In this document: piece after piece, positions 26,827-36,462 of the stretch
Layout of the letters: every line of letters starts with the position of its first letter
How positions within the stretch are numbered: position 1 is the stretch's first letter
From: Phycisphaerae bacterium
GTDB lineage: Bacteria; Planctomycetota; Phycisphaerae; SM23-33
Assembly: GCA_011050235.1 (NCBI GenBank)
Contig: DRGC01000006.1
Span: forward strand, 1 to 64,000
DNA length: 64,000 nucleotides
Direction of reading: 5' to 3'
The notes under the pieces: generated by a model
Database searches by the model: none
Told to the model about the DNA's origin: nothing
The model's input: the letters and a program-made list of their open reading frames with translations, nothing else
Position numbers and translations under genes: made by a program

Positions 26827-27072
26827 GTGCTTTTCGACAAGGCCATCCACAACTGGCGACCGCGCCATCAGAATCGCACCTGCTTCTGGCTGCACATGGT
26901 CGGCATGCCCGCCTGCTTCATCGCTGCACCGGCCATGGCCATCGTCGGCCAGGGGTGGATGGCGGGGGCGCTGTTTGTCGGAGGCTACGCGCTGCAGCTC
27001 CTGGGCCATACCATCGAAGGCAATCGCAGCGGTGAGGAAATGTTCCTGCGAAAGCTGCTGTCGCGACCGTAA
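26827..27072 (+). CDS. Mpo1/DUF962-like small membrane protein
   Basis: 81 residues, GTG start. The pattern YHxxHxNRxCxxxHxxGxP is represented by IHNWRPRHQNRTCFWLHMVGMP, and the second half has LQLLGHTIEGNRSGEEMFL, both typical of the Mpo1/YGL010w-like (DUF962) family, with two membrane helices between. The yeast member is an Fe-dependent dioxygenase in fatty acid alpha-oxidation; the bacterial role is unknown. It lies 13 bases after mlaE, probably in the same operon. Confidence 0.75.
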   Translation: MLFDKAIHNWRPRHQNRTCFWLHMVGMPACFIAAPAMAIVGQGWMAGALFVGGYALQLLGHTIEGNRSGEEMFLRKLLSRP

Positions 27073-27082
27073 CCCCCGCCCG

Positions 27083-27856
27083 TCAACGCTGCGTTGCTAG
27101 GACCCCCTGTCGCGGGGGCCGGCGGGCGTCTGCCAGGTCTGGCGCCATCACCCGCTTCATCGGCCCGTGAACGTACTGGTGGAACCGCCCGCCGGGGCAA
27201 TTGGTTTTGGCGTTGGGGGCGTCGCGATGGGTAATGATGTTGGCCAGGGGAATGTCATAGGCTCTCGCCAGATAGGCCACCAGTTTCTGCAGGGACGCCC
27301 GCTGGGTTGAGCTGGGCAGCGCCGTGGAGAAATCACCCACCAGGCAGATGCCGATCCCGTGTTCGTTGTATTCGTTATTGAGCGTGCCGCCGCAGTGCGC
27401 GCCCCACTTCTGTTTGCGCCACCGGCTGCCGACCTCAACCGCCCCATCCGAGCCGCCATGGCCGTTGGTGATGACGAAGTGGTAGCCCATCTCGTCCCAG
27501 CCTCGCTTGCGATGGGCGAGGTCGAACTGGCGGGCGTTGCCCTTCTCGGCGGCGCTGTGGTGGATCACGATATACGTCCACGTCCGTTTGCCCGTCGCCT
27601 GCCATGGATGGCGCTTCGCCGTCTTGACGGCGGCGGCGCGGGCCTGCCGTCTGCGGGCCAGCCGGGCCTTGAGCGATGCGGCGCGATCGGACGTCTTCGA
27701 CGCCACCGGCTGGTCCAGATCGATCACCGGAAACGGCTGGCGGTAAGCGGCCTCCATCAGCCCGTACGGATCGGCGGCCTGCCACTGCTGCTGGGAACAC
27801 CCCACCACCATCAGCAACACACCTGTCAGACATGTTCGCAGATGAGACCTAGTCAT
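27083..27856 (-). CDS. N-acetylmuramoyl-L-alanine amidase lipoprotein (amidase_2/PGRP)
   Basis: 257 residues. The lipobox LMVVGCS near residue 18 predicts an N-acylated envelope protein. The amidase_2 domain runs from about 100 with YIVIHHSAAEKG (zinc His), GYHFVI, HCGG, NEHGIGICLVGDF, and ITHRDAPNAKTNCPG (late zinc ligands). It should cleave the amide bond between MurNAc and the stem peptide, for cell wall recycling or remodelling. The start at 27856 leaves a normal lipoprotein signal. It converges with the mlaE operon. Confidence 0.9.
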   Translation of the reverse strand: MTRSHLRTCLTGVLLMVVGCSQQQWQAADPYGLMEAAYRQPFPVIDLDQPVASKTSDRAASLKARLARRRQARAAAVKTAKRHPWQATGKRTWTYIVIHHSAAEKGNARQFDLAHRKRGWDEMGYHFVITNGHGGSDGAVEVGSRWRKQKWGAHCGGTLNNEYNEHGIGICLVGDFSTALPSSTQRASLQKLVAYLARAYDIPLANIITHRDAPNAKTNCPGGRFHQYVHGPMKRVMAPDLADARRPPRQGVLATQR

Positions 27857-27896
27857 CGGTGACCTTCGCCTGGAGTTATTCGTCGATGCCAATGGA

Positions 27897-28769
27897 CTAC
27901 TGACCTATCGGTCGGGTGTGGACGTAATCTTTGAACTTTGCCAGCGACGAATGTCGCGTGATAGACGGCGCCGCCGCCTGGGCTGGCGCAATCAGATGGG
28001 TGGTCAGCCGAAGGGCGGCCCCGTTCGCCGCCAGCAGTTCGTCGGCCGTCACCAGCGCCACCGGCGCGGAAAGCGCGTTGCTCTGGCGAAGGAATACCCG
28101 TAACCGTCCGCGGCCGATCTGCGAGGCGGTATCCACCAGCACCAGCGGCGCCTCCGGCGCGACGCGGCGCAACTCGCGCCGTAGACGGACAAACTCCCCC
28201 TGCGGCCCGGAGGCGATCCAAACCATCTCGCCCCCGCCGGCCAGCGCGTCGATCAGCCCCCTTGCGCCTTCGGGGCTGTTCTGCGCCAGCGGCAGGAGGG
28301 TCTTGGCGTCCAGCAGCAGCACAGGTCGATCGCTCGGCAGGACCAGCACGTTGAGACGGACGCTCTGGAACGCGCGGTGCCCGTATGGCACGCCCACCAG
28401 CCGGACGACATTGACACCCATAGCAGGCCGGTCGAGATGGACCTGAGCCCCCCCAGCCTCCAGCGGCGTCGCCCTTCCGGCCAGCGCCCTCATCCAGACC
28501 AGCGACACCTGCCCGTCGGGCCCCTGGCACAGCAGAACCGGTTCGTTGTCATTCCGCAGGGGTGGGAGGGCATAGCCTAAAGACATCATGTTCACGGGGG
28601 GGTCGTGCATCCACAGAACGTCGCCAAAGACCATCTCCCCGTCCCATCGCCTCGGCGCTTCGGTGGCGGCCATGACGCTGAACCACGCCACAGCCACGAC
28701 CGTAATCCCCGCCACGGCCAGCAGGCACCAGCGACACAGAAAACCCACAATCTCAAGGGTCCGGCTCAT
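27897..28769 (-). CDS. Membrane-anchored protein, unknown function
   Basis: 290 residues. One N-terminal helix (about 9-33) acts as signal anchor; the rest is a mixed alpha/beta extracytoplasmic domain with VLLLDAKTLLPLAQ and PEAPLVLVDTA, which look like repeated beta-alpha units. No family was recognised. It lies 40 bases upstream of the amidase gene and 24 bases downstream of htpX on the same strand, so lemA-htpX-this gene-amidase could be one transcript. Confidence 0.65.
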   Translation of the reverse strand: MSRTLEIVGFLCRWCLLAVAGITVVAVAWFSVMAATEAPRRWDGEMVFGDVLWMHDPPVNMMSLGYALPPLRNDNEPVLLCQGPDGQVSLVWMRALAGRATPLEAGGAQVHLDRPAMGVNVVRLVGVPYGHRAFQSVRLNVLVLPSDRPVLLLDAKTLLPLAQNSPEGARGLIDALAGGGEMVWIASGPQGEFVRLRRELRRVAPEAPLVLVDTASQIGRGRLRVFLRQSNALSAPVALVTADELLAANGAALRLTTHLIAPAQAAAPSITRHSSLAKFKDYVHTRPIGQ

Positions 28770-28793
28770 ATTGCGCTATCTTATCGGCTGCGA

Positions 28794-29720
28794 TCAGATC
28801 CCAAGTTGACGAAGTCTCGCGATGCGGTCCTGAATCGGCGGGTGCGTGGAGAACACACTCTTGGCGCGGGCTTCGAATTTCTTGATCGGGTACACGATGT
28901 ACAGCGGCGCGGTGGCTCGGTTGGCGACTTCGAGCACCTCGGTGTCGCTTTCGAGCTTGGCCAGCGCCGACGCCAGCCCGGCTGGGTTACGCGTCAGTTC
29001 GACACTGCCGACATCGGCGAGGTACTCCCGCTGGCGCGACAGCGCCATCTGGATGATTCTGGCCAAAATCGGCGCCACGATCGACAACACCAGCGCGATC
29101 ACCACCAGCAGGCCCCCACCGCCCCGACTGTTGCTGCGCCGGCGCCGCGACCGCCCGCCGCCCCAGATCATGCTCCGCATGAACACGTCGCACAGCATCA
29201 CGAGCACCCCTACCATCACGGCCATCAGCATGGCGTACCGAATATCGAAGTGTCGGACATGGCTGAGTTCGTGGGCGATCACCCCCTGCAGTTCGTCGCG
29301 CGAGAGCTTCTGTCGCAGGCCGGCCGTAATCGCAATCGATGCGTGCTTCGGATCGCGCCCGGTGGCGAAGGCATTCAGGGCCGTATCGTCGATCACGTAA
29401 ATCTTCGGCAGCGGCAACCCGCCGGCGATACAGAGCTCTTCGACAACGTTATGGAGTTGGGGATCGTCCGGGCGGGCGATTCGGCGAGCGCGGCTGATGC
29501 CGAGAATGGCCGACGAGCCGCCGTAGTAACTCAGCAGCGCCAACAGGAAAGCGACTGACGCCGCGCCCACGGCCACGACGACACCGAATTCCCAGTCGCC
29601 CCCCCAGACGTTGCCGATCAGCAGGCCGACGACGGCGAAAAAGACCATGAACACCGCAATCAGCAGCAGGCTATTGCGCTTGTTCCTGGCGATCAGGGTT
29701 CGAAACGTCTGAGCAGCCAT
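28794..29720 (-). CDS. htpX: HtpX-like M48 membrane metalloprotease
   Basis: 308 residues. Two N-terminal membrane helices, then VIAHELSHVRHFD with the HExxH zinc site, another membrane pair, and a C-terminal HPPIQDRIARLR block, all typical of HtpX. A glycine/arginine-rich loop (GGGRSRRRRSNSRGGGG) lies between the last helices. It degrades misfolded membrane proteins with FtsH. It follows a LemA gene by 75 bases, the common LemA-M48 pairing. Confidence 0.93.
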   Translation of the reverse strand: MAAQTFRTLIARNKRNSLLLIAVFMVFFAVVGLLIGNVWGGDWEFGVVVAVGAASVAFLLALLSYYGGSSAILGISRARRIARPDDPQLHNVVEELCIAGGLPLPKIYVIDDTALNAFATGRDPKHASIAITAGLRQKLSRDELQGVIAHELSHVRHFDIRYAMLMAVMVGVLVMLCDVFMRSMIWGGGRSRRRRSNSRGGGGLLVVIALVLSIVAPILARIIQMALSRQREYLADVGSVELTRNPAGLASALAKLESDTEVLEVANRATAPLYIVYPIKKFEARAKSVFSTHPPIQDRIARLRQLGI

Positions 29721-29795
29721 AAGGGTTCCGGTCGGCCCGCCCGCTGCGGCGACAGCGGGCGGCGGGCGTTTGGCGGGCGTTTGGCGGGCGGTCGA

Positions 29796-30350
29796 CTAGA
29801 AGCTGACCTTCGGCGCCTCGCGCTGGGCGGCGTCTTCGAGCTCGAAGTACACCTCGGGGCCGAAGTGGAACATGCCGGCAGCCACGTTCGCCGGGAACTT
29901 CAGCCGTGTTTCGTTGTAGACGGCCACCGAATCGTTGTAATGCTGGCGAGCGAAGGCGATCTTGTTCTCGGTGCCGGTGAGTTCTTCCTGCAACTGCGCG
30001 AAGTTCTCATTGGCCTTGAGATTCGGATACGCCTCCGACAGCGCGAACAACTGTCGCAGTGCGCCGGTCAGCATGTTCTCCGCCTGGGCCTGGTTGGCCA
30101 CGCCGTCGGCGCTGATGGCGGCATTGCGAGCCTCGATGACGCGTTGGAGGGTTTCCTGCTCGTGCGACGCGTAGCCCTTGACCGTTTCGACCAGGTTGGG
30201 GATCAGGTCGTACCGCCGCTTGAGCTGCACGTCGATCTGGCTCCACGCTTCGCGGCAGCGGACGCGTTTGGCAACCAGACTATTATAAATGACGATCAGA
30301 ACGACAACCAGCAGACCGACGATGCCCAAGACAATCCACACGGCTTCCAT
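29796..30350 (-). CDS. LemA family protein
   Basis: 184 residues. One N-terminal helix (VWIVLGIVGLLVVVLIVIYNSL) and then the LemA core with VKGYASHEQETLQ, NLKANENFAQLQEELTGTENKIAFARQHYND and FPANVAAGMFHF. Family members are envelope proteins with an extracytoplasmic helical bundle of unknown biochemical function. The ATG at 30350 follows AAAGGG. It is the first gene of a lemA-htpX pair. Confidence 0.93.
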   Translation of the reverse strand: MEAVWIVLGIVGLLVVVLIVIYNSLVAKRVRCREAWSQIDVQLKRRYDLIPNLVETVKGYASHEQETLQRVIEARNAAISADGVANQAQAENMLTGALRQLFALSEAYPNLKANENFAQLQEELTGTENKIAFARQHYNDSVAVYNETRLKFPANVAAGMFHFGPEVYFELEDAAQREAPKVSF

Positions 30351-30515
30351 TGGCAGCCCTTTCTCTGTGAGAATCGAATCCACCCATCTCGATTGGCACA
30401 TACTGTAGCGGCCACGGCAGCGCCGATCAAGCCTTTGGGCGACCCCCGAATGACTCGGATTTGCTGTATGCTCGCCTTGGCTGGCGCGGCATAATTGACC
30501 CTCCAGGAGAATGCC

Positions 30516-33137
30516 GTGGATCCTGTTACCTTGGACAAGATCGAGTACGATGCAGTGCGCGAGATTCTGGCGCGATTCTGTCGCTGCAGCCTCGGCGCCT
30601 GCGTCGCCCGCCACATCCGGCCATCTCGCAATGCCGATATGATCCGCCACTGGCTGGACCAGACCACCCAGATGGTCCAGGCGATCCGCGAGGTCGGCCT
30701 GCCGCCGCTGGGCGGTGTGGCCGATGTGACCGACGCGCTGGCCCGCGCACGCCCCGGCGGCGGGGGTGGGCCCGAGGATTTCGCTGCACTGGCCGCAACC
30801 CTCAAGGCCGCCCGTGCGGTCAAGGCCTACCTGATCGCCCTGCCCGAGCCGCTGGATCTGCTCCAGCAGATGGGCAGCGGCATGGGCGACTTCGACGCCG
30901 AGATCGACGCAATCGAGAAGGTGGTCGCCCCGGACGCGACGATCCACGACGACGCCTCGGCGCGTCTGAAACGCCTTCGCAGCCAGATCGAGGCCCTCGA
31001 CCGCCAGATCCATGATGTAATCCACGGCTACCTGCACCAGCCGGACGTTCGCCGCCTGCTCCAGGAGCCAACCGTCACGCTGCACAACGATCGATACGTT
31101 CTACCGGTCCGGACGGAGAACCGCGGCCGGCTTCCGGGCGTGGTGCATCGCACATCCGGTTCCGGGGCGACAGTGTTCGTCGAACCCAACGCATGCGTCG
31201 AACTGAACAACCACATGGTGGACCTGCGCGACGATGAACGCGCCGAAGTCCTGCGCCTGCTCAACGAATTGGCCATGACGATCGCCCCGCGCGCCGACGC
31301 GATCACCGCGACGCTTCGCGCCATCGCAATGACGGACCTGATCGCCGCCAAGGCCCAGTACGCCTACCAGTTCGACATGACCTGCCCCGAGCTGACCGAG
31401 GACGGTCCGTTGGAGTTCGCCCAGGCCCGTCACCCGCTGCTGATCGACCAGGTCTGGCAGCAGGAGCAGGCCGGCCTGTCGCCCGAGCAGCGCCACCAGG
31501 TCGTGCCGATTGACGTGCGGCTTGGCTCGGATTTCGACATCCTCGTGATCACCGGATCCAACACCGGCGGCAAGACCGTGTGCCTCAAGACGGTCGCGCT
31601 TCTGGCGATGATGGCCCAGAGCGGCATGCACATCCCCGCGCGGCGCGGCGCCACGATGCGAATCTTCCAGGATGTCCTGATCGATGTCGGCGACGAGCAA
31701 TCGCTGCAGCAGTCGCTCTCGACGTTCGGCGGGCACATGCAGCGCCTTCGCCACATTCTCGCCAAGGCCGACGCCCGATGCCTCGTCCTGCTGGACGAAC
31801 TGGGCGCCGGCACGGACCCCGACGAAGGCGGCGCCATCGGCCAGGCGACGCTCGACGAACTTCGCCACCGACATTGTCTCGCCATGATCACCACGCACCT
31901 GAGCGTGCTGAAGGCCTATGCCTTCAATCACGACCGCGTCGACAACGCCTCGGTCGAGTTCGACACCGAGACGCTCTCGCCGACCTTCCACCTGCGGATC
32001 GGTACGCCCGGCGAAAGCCACGCCATCACCGTCGCCGAGCACATCGGCCTGGGCCAGCGACTCGTCAAGGCCGCCCGGGGCCATCTCAGCCACCAGGGCC
32101 AACAGTTCAGCAAGGCGATCCGGGCCACCGGCGCCGCCCGGCGCGAGGCCGAGACCGCCCGCTCCGAGGCCCAAACCGCTCACCTGGCCGCCCGGGAACG
32201 GGTCGAAAGCTACGAACAGAAGCTCGACGAACTGGACACGACCCGCGGCGATTTCGAGACCTGGCTGGCCTCGCTGCAGCATCTCAAGACCGGCGACGAG
32301 ATCCACGTCCCCTCGCTCGGCAAGACCGCCCGCCTGGTGCGGCTGGAGCTGCACAAACAGCAGGCTGTGGTCGATTCGGGCTCGCTGCAGATCGAAGTGC
32401 CGCTCCGCGAGCTGATGCCCGATCTGGGCCAATCGGGCGTCCGCGAGCAATTGGAGGCGATGAAGACGGAAATCCGTCAGCAGTTGCACGATGCGCGGGC
32501 GGCGGGCGACCAGGTGCGGCAGGTGCGGCAACATTACGAGAAGCAGCTACGCGCCCTGCGCCGGCGGGACAAGCAGTTCACCCAATGGATGGCCGACGTC
32601 CGGGCGCTGGCGGTCGGGCGGGTTGTCCGCATCAACCACAGGCCGGGCAAGGCGACGGTGGTGGCGATCGATCTGGAACACCTGCAGGTGACCGTCCAGG
32701 CCGGCAAGGAGCAGATGGTCCTGGGCCTGTCCGATCTGTTTCCTCAGGAGGGCCCGTTCTCGGCCAAGGCCGATCGCCGCCCCACCCGAAAGAGCGACCA
32801 CGCCAAGCCGTCTCAGCCCATGCAGCATCGCAAGCGATCTCAGAAGGACACGCAGGCCAATCGCAGGAAGCTCCTGGAGGCCGAGGTGGGCGCGGAGGTG
32901 TTCGTCGTGTCGTTCAATCGGCGCGCCAAGCTGGTGCGAATCGACGAGGCCAAGGACGTGGCGGTGGTTCTCAGCGGCAACTTCGAGCTGCAGGTCCCTC
33001 TGGCCGACATCGAGCCGGCCCGGCCTCCGCAGCCTCACGCCGACAGGGACAAGGGCGCGCCGTCCGGGCCGCCCGCGCCGTCCGGGCCGCCCGCACCACA
33101 GTCCGGCGGCGACGAGTCATCGGCCGACAGGTCGTAG
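30516..33137 (+). CDS. mutS2: MutS2-type ATPase lacking the Smr nuclease domain
   Basis: 873 residues. The N-terminal part carries core and clamp helices; the ATPase has Walker A VITGSNTGGKT (~residue 345), Walker B LVLLDELGAGTDP (~422) and a signature between. A long coiled coil follows (about 530-610). Three beta-rich KOW-like segments come next (GDEIHVPSLGKTARLV, GRVVRINHRPGKATVV, GAEVFVVSFNRRAKLV) and then a disordered Pro/Ser-rich tail. The C-terminal Smr nuclease of classical MutS2 is absent. Family knowledge: MutS2 binds branched DNA or collided ribosomes. The GTG at 30516 follows AGGAG; an out-of-frame ATG lies at 30511. Confidence 0.93.
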   Translation: MDPVTLDKIEYDAVREILARFCRCSLGACVARHIRPSRNADMIRHWLDQTTQMVQAIREVGLPPLGGVADVTDALARARPGGGGGPEDFAALAATLKAARAVKAYLIALPEPLDLLQQMGSGMGDFDAEIDAIEKVVAPDATIHDDASARLKRLRSQIEALDRQIHDVIHGYLHQPDVRRLLQEPTVTLHNDRYVLPVRTENRGRLPGVVHRTSGSGATVFVEPNACVELNNHMVDLRDDERAEVLRLLNELAMTIAPRADAITATLRAIAMTDLIAAKAQYAYQFDMTCPELTEDGPLEFAQARHPLLIDQVWQQEQAGLSPEQRHQVVPIDVRLGSDFDILVITGSNTGGKTVCLKTVALLAMMAQSGMHIPARRGATMRIFQDVLIDVGDEQSLQQSLSTFGGHMQRLRHILAKADARCLVLLDELGAGTDPDEGGAIGQATLDELRHRHCLAMITTHLSVLKAYAFNHDRVDNASVEFDTETLSPTFHLRIGTPGESHAITVAEHIGLGQRLVKAARGHLSHQGQQFSKAIRATGAARREAETARSEAQTAHLAARERVESYEQKLDELDTTRGDFETWLASLQHLKTGDEIHVPSLGKTARLVRLELHKQQAVVDSGSLQIEVPLRELMPDLGQSGVREQLEAMKTEIRQQLHDARAAGDQVRQVRQHYEKQLRALRRRDKQFTQWMADVRALAVGRVVRINHRPGKATVVAIDLEHLQVTVQAGKEQMVLGLSDLFPQEGPFSAKADRRPTRKSDHAKPSQPMQHRKRSQKDTQANRRKLLEAEVGAEVFVVSFNRRAKLVRIDEAKDVAVVLSGNFELQVPLADIEPARPPQPHADRDKGAPSGPPAPSGPPAPQSGGDESSADRS

Positions 33138-33161
33138 CCGACGCCGGCCAGTGCGAGCCGA

Positions 33162-34586
33162 TCAGGTCTTGACGCCATCGAGCATCACCAGCGACACCGG
33201 CCCAAACAGCAGGATGGGCAGGAAGGCGCCCCAGAAGGGCGGCATCGCCGTGAAGCGGCAGATATACACGAACGCGAAGAACGTTCCGACGACCAGCACG
33301 CACAAGCCGAAGGAGACTTTGACATTTCGTTCGCGCGACAGAATGAACGGCAGGCCCAGCAGGAGCATCACCACGTTGTTGATGGGCTCGGCGACGCGAA
33401 TGTGCATCGTCAGTTCGATGGCGGCCTTGTCGGCCACCCATCCGCCGTCGAGCATTCGGCGGAGCTGGCTGCTGGAAAGGTACTCGGACCAGCTATCGGA
33501 TTGCTGCATGATCAGATCTTCGGGTTCGAGCTTGGACGGGCAGAACAGTCGCCCGCCGATCAGTTTCCAGTGTGCGTTGACATTATCAACTTCATCATCA
33601 ACTTCATCGACCCAGACAGCGGTGTCGGCTTCGATGACGCCCAACACCTCTTCTCGGCCGTCCATGTCGATGTGGTAGGTGAAGGTCGGGTTGGTCAGCG
33701 TGCATAGGCCGGGCTTGTCGGCGGTGGACTCGTAAATATCCAGGCGCTGGGCCTCGATGACCATGTTGTAGGTCTCGTCGTCGATGGCGGAAAATCCCTT
33801 GGCCTTTCGAACGACCTCCGGAACGGCCAGGCCCGCGTCGGCGGCATCCTGTTTGATCACCTCGATGAACGCCTCCCGACCGTAGGCGGTGAAGATCTTC
33901 TGCGTGCTGGGCAGACTCGGCCAGGTCCTTGTCTGGCGCGCCAGGCGGGCGTTGTCCAGCACCCAGCCGGCCGGGGCGTCTTCGGTCTGCGGCCTGTGGT
34001 GTCCCCATCCGCGTGAATGCGCCGCCGCCACAAGGACGTAGTCCTTGTTCCGCATGAGGACCAAGGGGTTCTCCATGCGGTTGGTCTGAGGATCGAACCA
34101 CGCGGAATACCATATCCGCGACTCGTCCTTGACCAGGGGGACCCCGAAAATGGTGCTGCGCCCTTCATCACTGCCGTCGCGTTGGAGCACGAGCTTCTCG
34201 GCGACGGCGGGGACGAAGACCTCCTGGTCGAGCACGACCAGCCCGCCGAGCAGCATCGCGCTGACGACAATGGGCCAGACCACGCGGTGGAGGCTCATCC
34301 CCGAGGCGAGCATGGCCGTCAATTCGTTGGTGTGGTTCATGCGCGCGACGGCAAAGACCGCCGACAGCACGATGGCCACGCCGCCCATCTGGGCGAAGTA
34401 CTCCAGGGAGTGATAGCCGTAGTATTCGCCAATCCCACCGAGAATGGCCCACAGGTCGCCGCGCTCGGCGAACTCGTCCATGTTGGCGAACAGGTCGCCC
34501 AGCACCCGCAGCGCCACCAGCGACACCAGCCACATCACCACCGATGACAGGAACGACCGCAGGATGTACCGGTCAAGCGTTCGCAT
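33162..34586 (-). CDS. LptF/LptG family permease (second copy)
   Basis: 474 residues. The N-terminus MRTLDRYILRSFL is the family start (LxRYxxRxFL), with membrane helices near 10-35, 60-85 and 100-120, an extracytoplasmic beta-jellyroll region, and three helices at the C-terminus (INNVVMLLLGLPFILSRERNVKVSF). It is expected to form, with its neighbour, the LptFG permease that extracts lipopolysaccharide or a related lipid from the inner membrane with LptB. Only six bases separate it from the upstream permease. Confidence 0.85.
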   Translation of the reverse strand: MRTLDRYILRSFLSSVVMWLVSLVALRVLGDLFANMDEFAERGDLWAILGGIGEYYGYHSLEYFAQMGGVAIVLSAVFAVARMNHTNELTAMLASGMSLHRVVWPIVVSAMLLGGLVVLDQEVFVPAVAEKLVLQRDGSDEGRSTIFGVPLVKDESRIWYSAWFDPQTNRMENPLVLMRNKDYVLVAAAHSRGWGHHRPQTEDAPAGWVLDNARLARQTRTWPSLPSTQKIFTAYGREAFIEVIKQDAADAGLAVPEVVRKAKGFSAIDDETYNMVIEAQRLDIYESTADKPGLCTLTNPTFTYHIDMDGREEVLGVIEADTAVWVDEVDDEVDNVNAHWKLIGGRLFCPSKLEPEDLIMQQSDSWSEYLSSSQLRRMLDGGWVADKAAIELTMHIRVAEPINNVVMLLLGLPFILSRERNVKVSFGLCVLVVGTFFAFVYICRFTAMPPFWGAFLPILLFGPVSLVMLDGVKT

Positions 34587-34592
34587 GGATTC

Positions 34593-36371
34593 TCACTGTC
34601 GCGACAGCCGCCAATAAATCAGCCCGTTGGCGATCGAGATCAGGCCGATCCCGCCCCACAGGGCCGCCAGGCCGATGAGCATCGGAGTCTCGGGGTTGCG
34701 CACAAGCTCCTTGCCCATGAACACCATGAGGATCACCAGCGCCGCCGGCACGACCGTCAGCGCAAACGCCGTCACCACCTGTCCGCCCCGAAAGATCAGC
34801 CCCAGCGCCGCACCCATCGCCACCATCATAAAGCAACTGGCCCCGTAGGCCACCCGCTCGTGCATCTCGGCGATCAACTCCAACACAAGCTTGGGCATGC
34901 GATGATCCCGAAGGGTCATCACTCGGTCGATAATGCTCTGATTGCCCGTCAACTCCGCGGGACGTTCACACAGGTCGGCCAAGGAGATGGTCTCCTGGGC
35001 GGCGCGGATGTTGGCCGGCAGAGGCAGCCCGGCCTGGGTCCACTCGTGTTTTCGCACGGGCGCCAAATTCGGCTCGTCGGCGTAGCGGACCTGCACGAAG
35101 CCGGTCAGTTCGATCGTCACGAGCGTTCGGCCCTGAACCGGCGAATGCTTGGCGATCACTCGTCCGTGGCGGGCCGTCACGGTCTGTTCGAGCTCGCCGT
35201 CGCGAAAGACGTCCACCACAACGTCTTTCTCCTGGCCCACCACGTCGTAGCTGCCCGTCAGCCTGACCTCCGAAGGTGTCAGCGATTCGGCCTTGGGGGC
35301 GCGAATGTGAAACGACCTGTCGTCGGACTCGAGACCGTCGTAAGAGTCGCCCGCATCGATGGCGGCCTTGAACTCGCGGCTGAACACCTCCAGGCTGATT
35401 TCCTGGCGAAGGCCGCGAAGCTCACGCCGGACTTCGACGTGCTGGGTGAGATCCCGAACGGTTCTCAACAGGCGCGCCCACGTGTACCAGCGGACCTTCT
35501 CCTGGGTCGGGTTGGACATCGGAGGCAACTCGAACCCGCCCGCCCGCAGATGGGTCAGGCTGAACGTTTCCGTGTCGGTGTGAATGGCGCGATTGGTATA
35601 GATGCCGACATAGATGTCGCCTTCCGGCGTGGTCTTGATGCCCGTCAGATGCCCGGTGGCCGCGGCGCCGAACTCAATGCGGTGACGCATCTCCCGGGCC
35701 TGCTGCTGCTGCATCCGAGCTTCGCGGATCTTGGCGTCGGCGGCGTTTCGCTCGTCCTCCGTGACGGCCGCCGACCGCATCGCCTCCGCGGTCGCCAGGG
35801 CCGCGGCGGCCTGTCTGGCCTTGTCGTCGGCCTCGTTCTTGTCGGGCTTGATCACGCCCACCACGCCGACCAGCCGCTCATTCTGAAGGTCGGGCTGGTC
35901 CGAGCGGATGATGAACCGGTCCAGCTCGAACGTGCCCTTGCGCTTGAGTGTGTTGAAGAAGTATCGCTTCGCCCCGCTGAGAAACATAGCCCCCGCGCGC
36001 CCGGCCAGCACCGGGGCCACAAAGTTGCCCAGCGCCAGCGCCAGCACGGTGACAATCGCCCCGGTCGCCAGGGCGGGCTTAAGCACGTTGATCGTCGAGA
36101 CCCCGCTCGCCCGGCAGGCCGTCAGTTCATTGTCCTGGCTGAACCGCCCGTAGACCAGGGCCGCCGCGAACACCGCCGCGATCGGCAGCGTGAACGACAT
36201 CATCACAGGCAGCGTGAACACGAACAGCGCCATCGCCTGCCGCGGGCCAAGCCCCTGCTTGCGCATGGGCTCGAACAGGCCAAGAATCGTCATCAGCAGC
36301 GTAAACGCGGCCGCCGATATACACGTGGCCTTCAGCAGGTCACGGGCCAGGTATTTGTGGAGCGTGTTCAT
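34593..36371 (-). CDS. LptF/LptG family permease with coiled-coil insertion
   Basis: 592 residues, about 200 longer than typical LptF. It begins MNTLHKYLARDLLKAT, with the QDNELTACRASGVS block that is diagnostic for LptF/G, and ends in three helices with YGASCFMMVAMGAALGLIF. The extra length lies in the extracytoplasmic domain: an Ala/Arg/Gln-rich predicted coiled coil around residues 183-232 (KARQAAAALATAEAM, EARMQQQQAREMRHR) and more beta structure. It is the first gene of the permease pair and lies 91 bases downstream of the GT2 gene. Confidence 0.85.
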   Translation of the reverse strand: MNTLHKYLARDLLKATCISAAAFTLLMTILGLFEPMRKQGLGPRQAMALFVFTLPVMMSFTLPIAAVFAAALVYGRFSQDNELTACRASGVSTINVLKPALATGAIVTVLALALGNFVAPVLAGRAGAMFLSGAKRYFFNTLKRKGTFELDRFIIRSDQPDLQNERLVGVVGVIKPDKNEADDKARQAAAALATAEAMRSAAVTEDERNAADAKIREARMQQQQAREMRHRIEFGAAATGHLTGIKTTPEGDIYVGIYTNRAIHTDTETFSLTHLRAGGFELPPMSNPTQEKVRWYTWARLLRTVRDLTQHVEVRRELRGLRQEISLEVFSREFKAAIDAGDSYDGLESDDRSFHIRAPKAESLTPSEVRLTGSYDVVGQEKDVVVDVFRDGELEQTVTARHGRVIAKHSPVQGRTLVTIELTGFVQVRYADEPNLAPVRKHEWTQAGLPLPANIRAAQETISLADLCERPAELTGNQSIIDRVMTLRDHRMPKLVLELIAEMHERVAYGASCFMMVAMGAALGLIFRGGQVVTAFALTVVPAALVILMVFMGKELVRNPETPMLIGLAALWGGIGLISIANGLIYWRLSRQ

Positions 36372-36462
36372 CCGTTGATTCGACTACGCGGCGTCCTGCG
36401 TGTCACCAAGCCGATCTCGCCGGCCGTATCGTCACCGCGAGCGGTCCGCCTTGACCGCAGCT

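Noticed and set aside
31580-33172. A 530-codon second frame inside mutS2
   Set aside because: Out-of-frame shadow of mutS2 with biased Arg/Pro composition and no own start signal.
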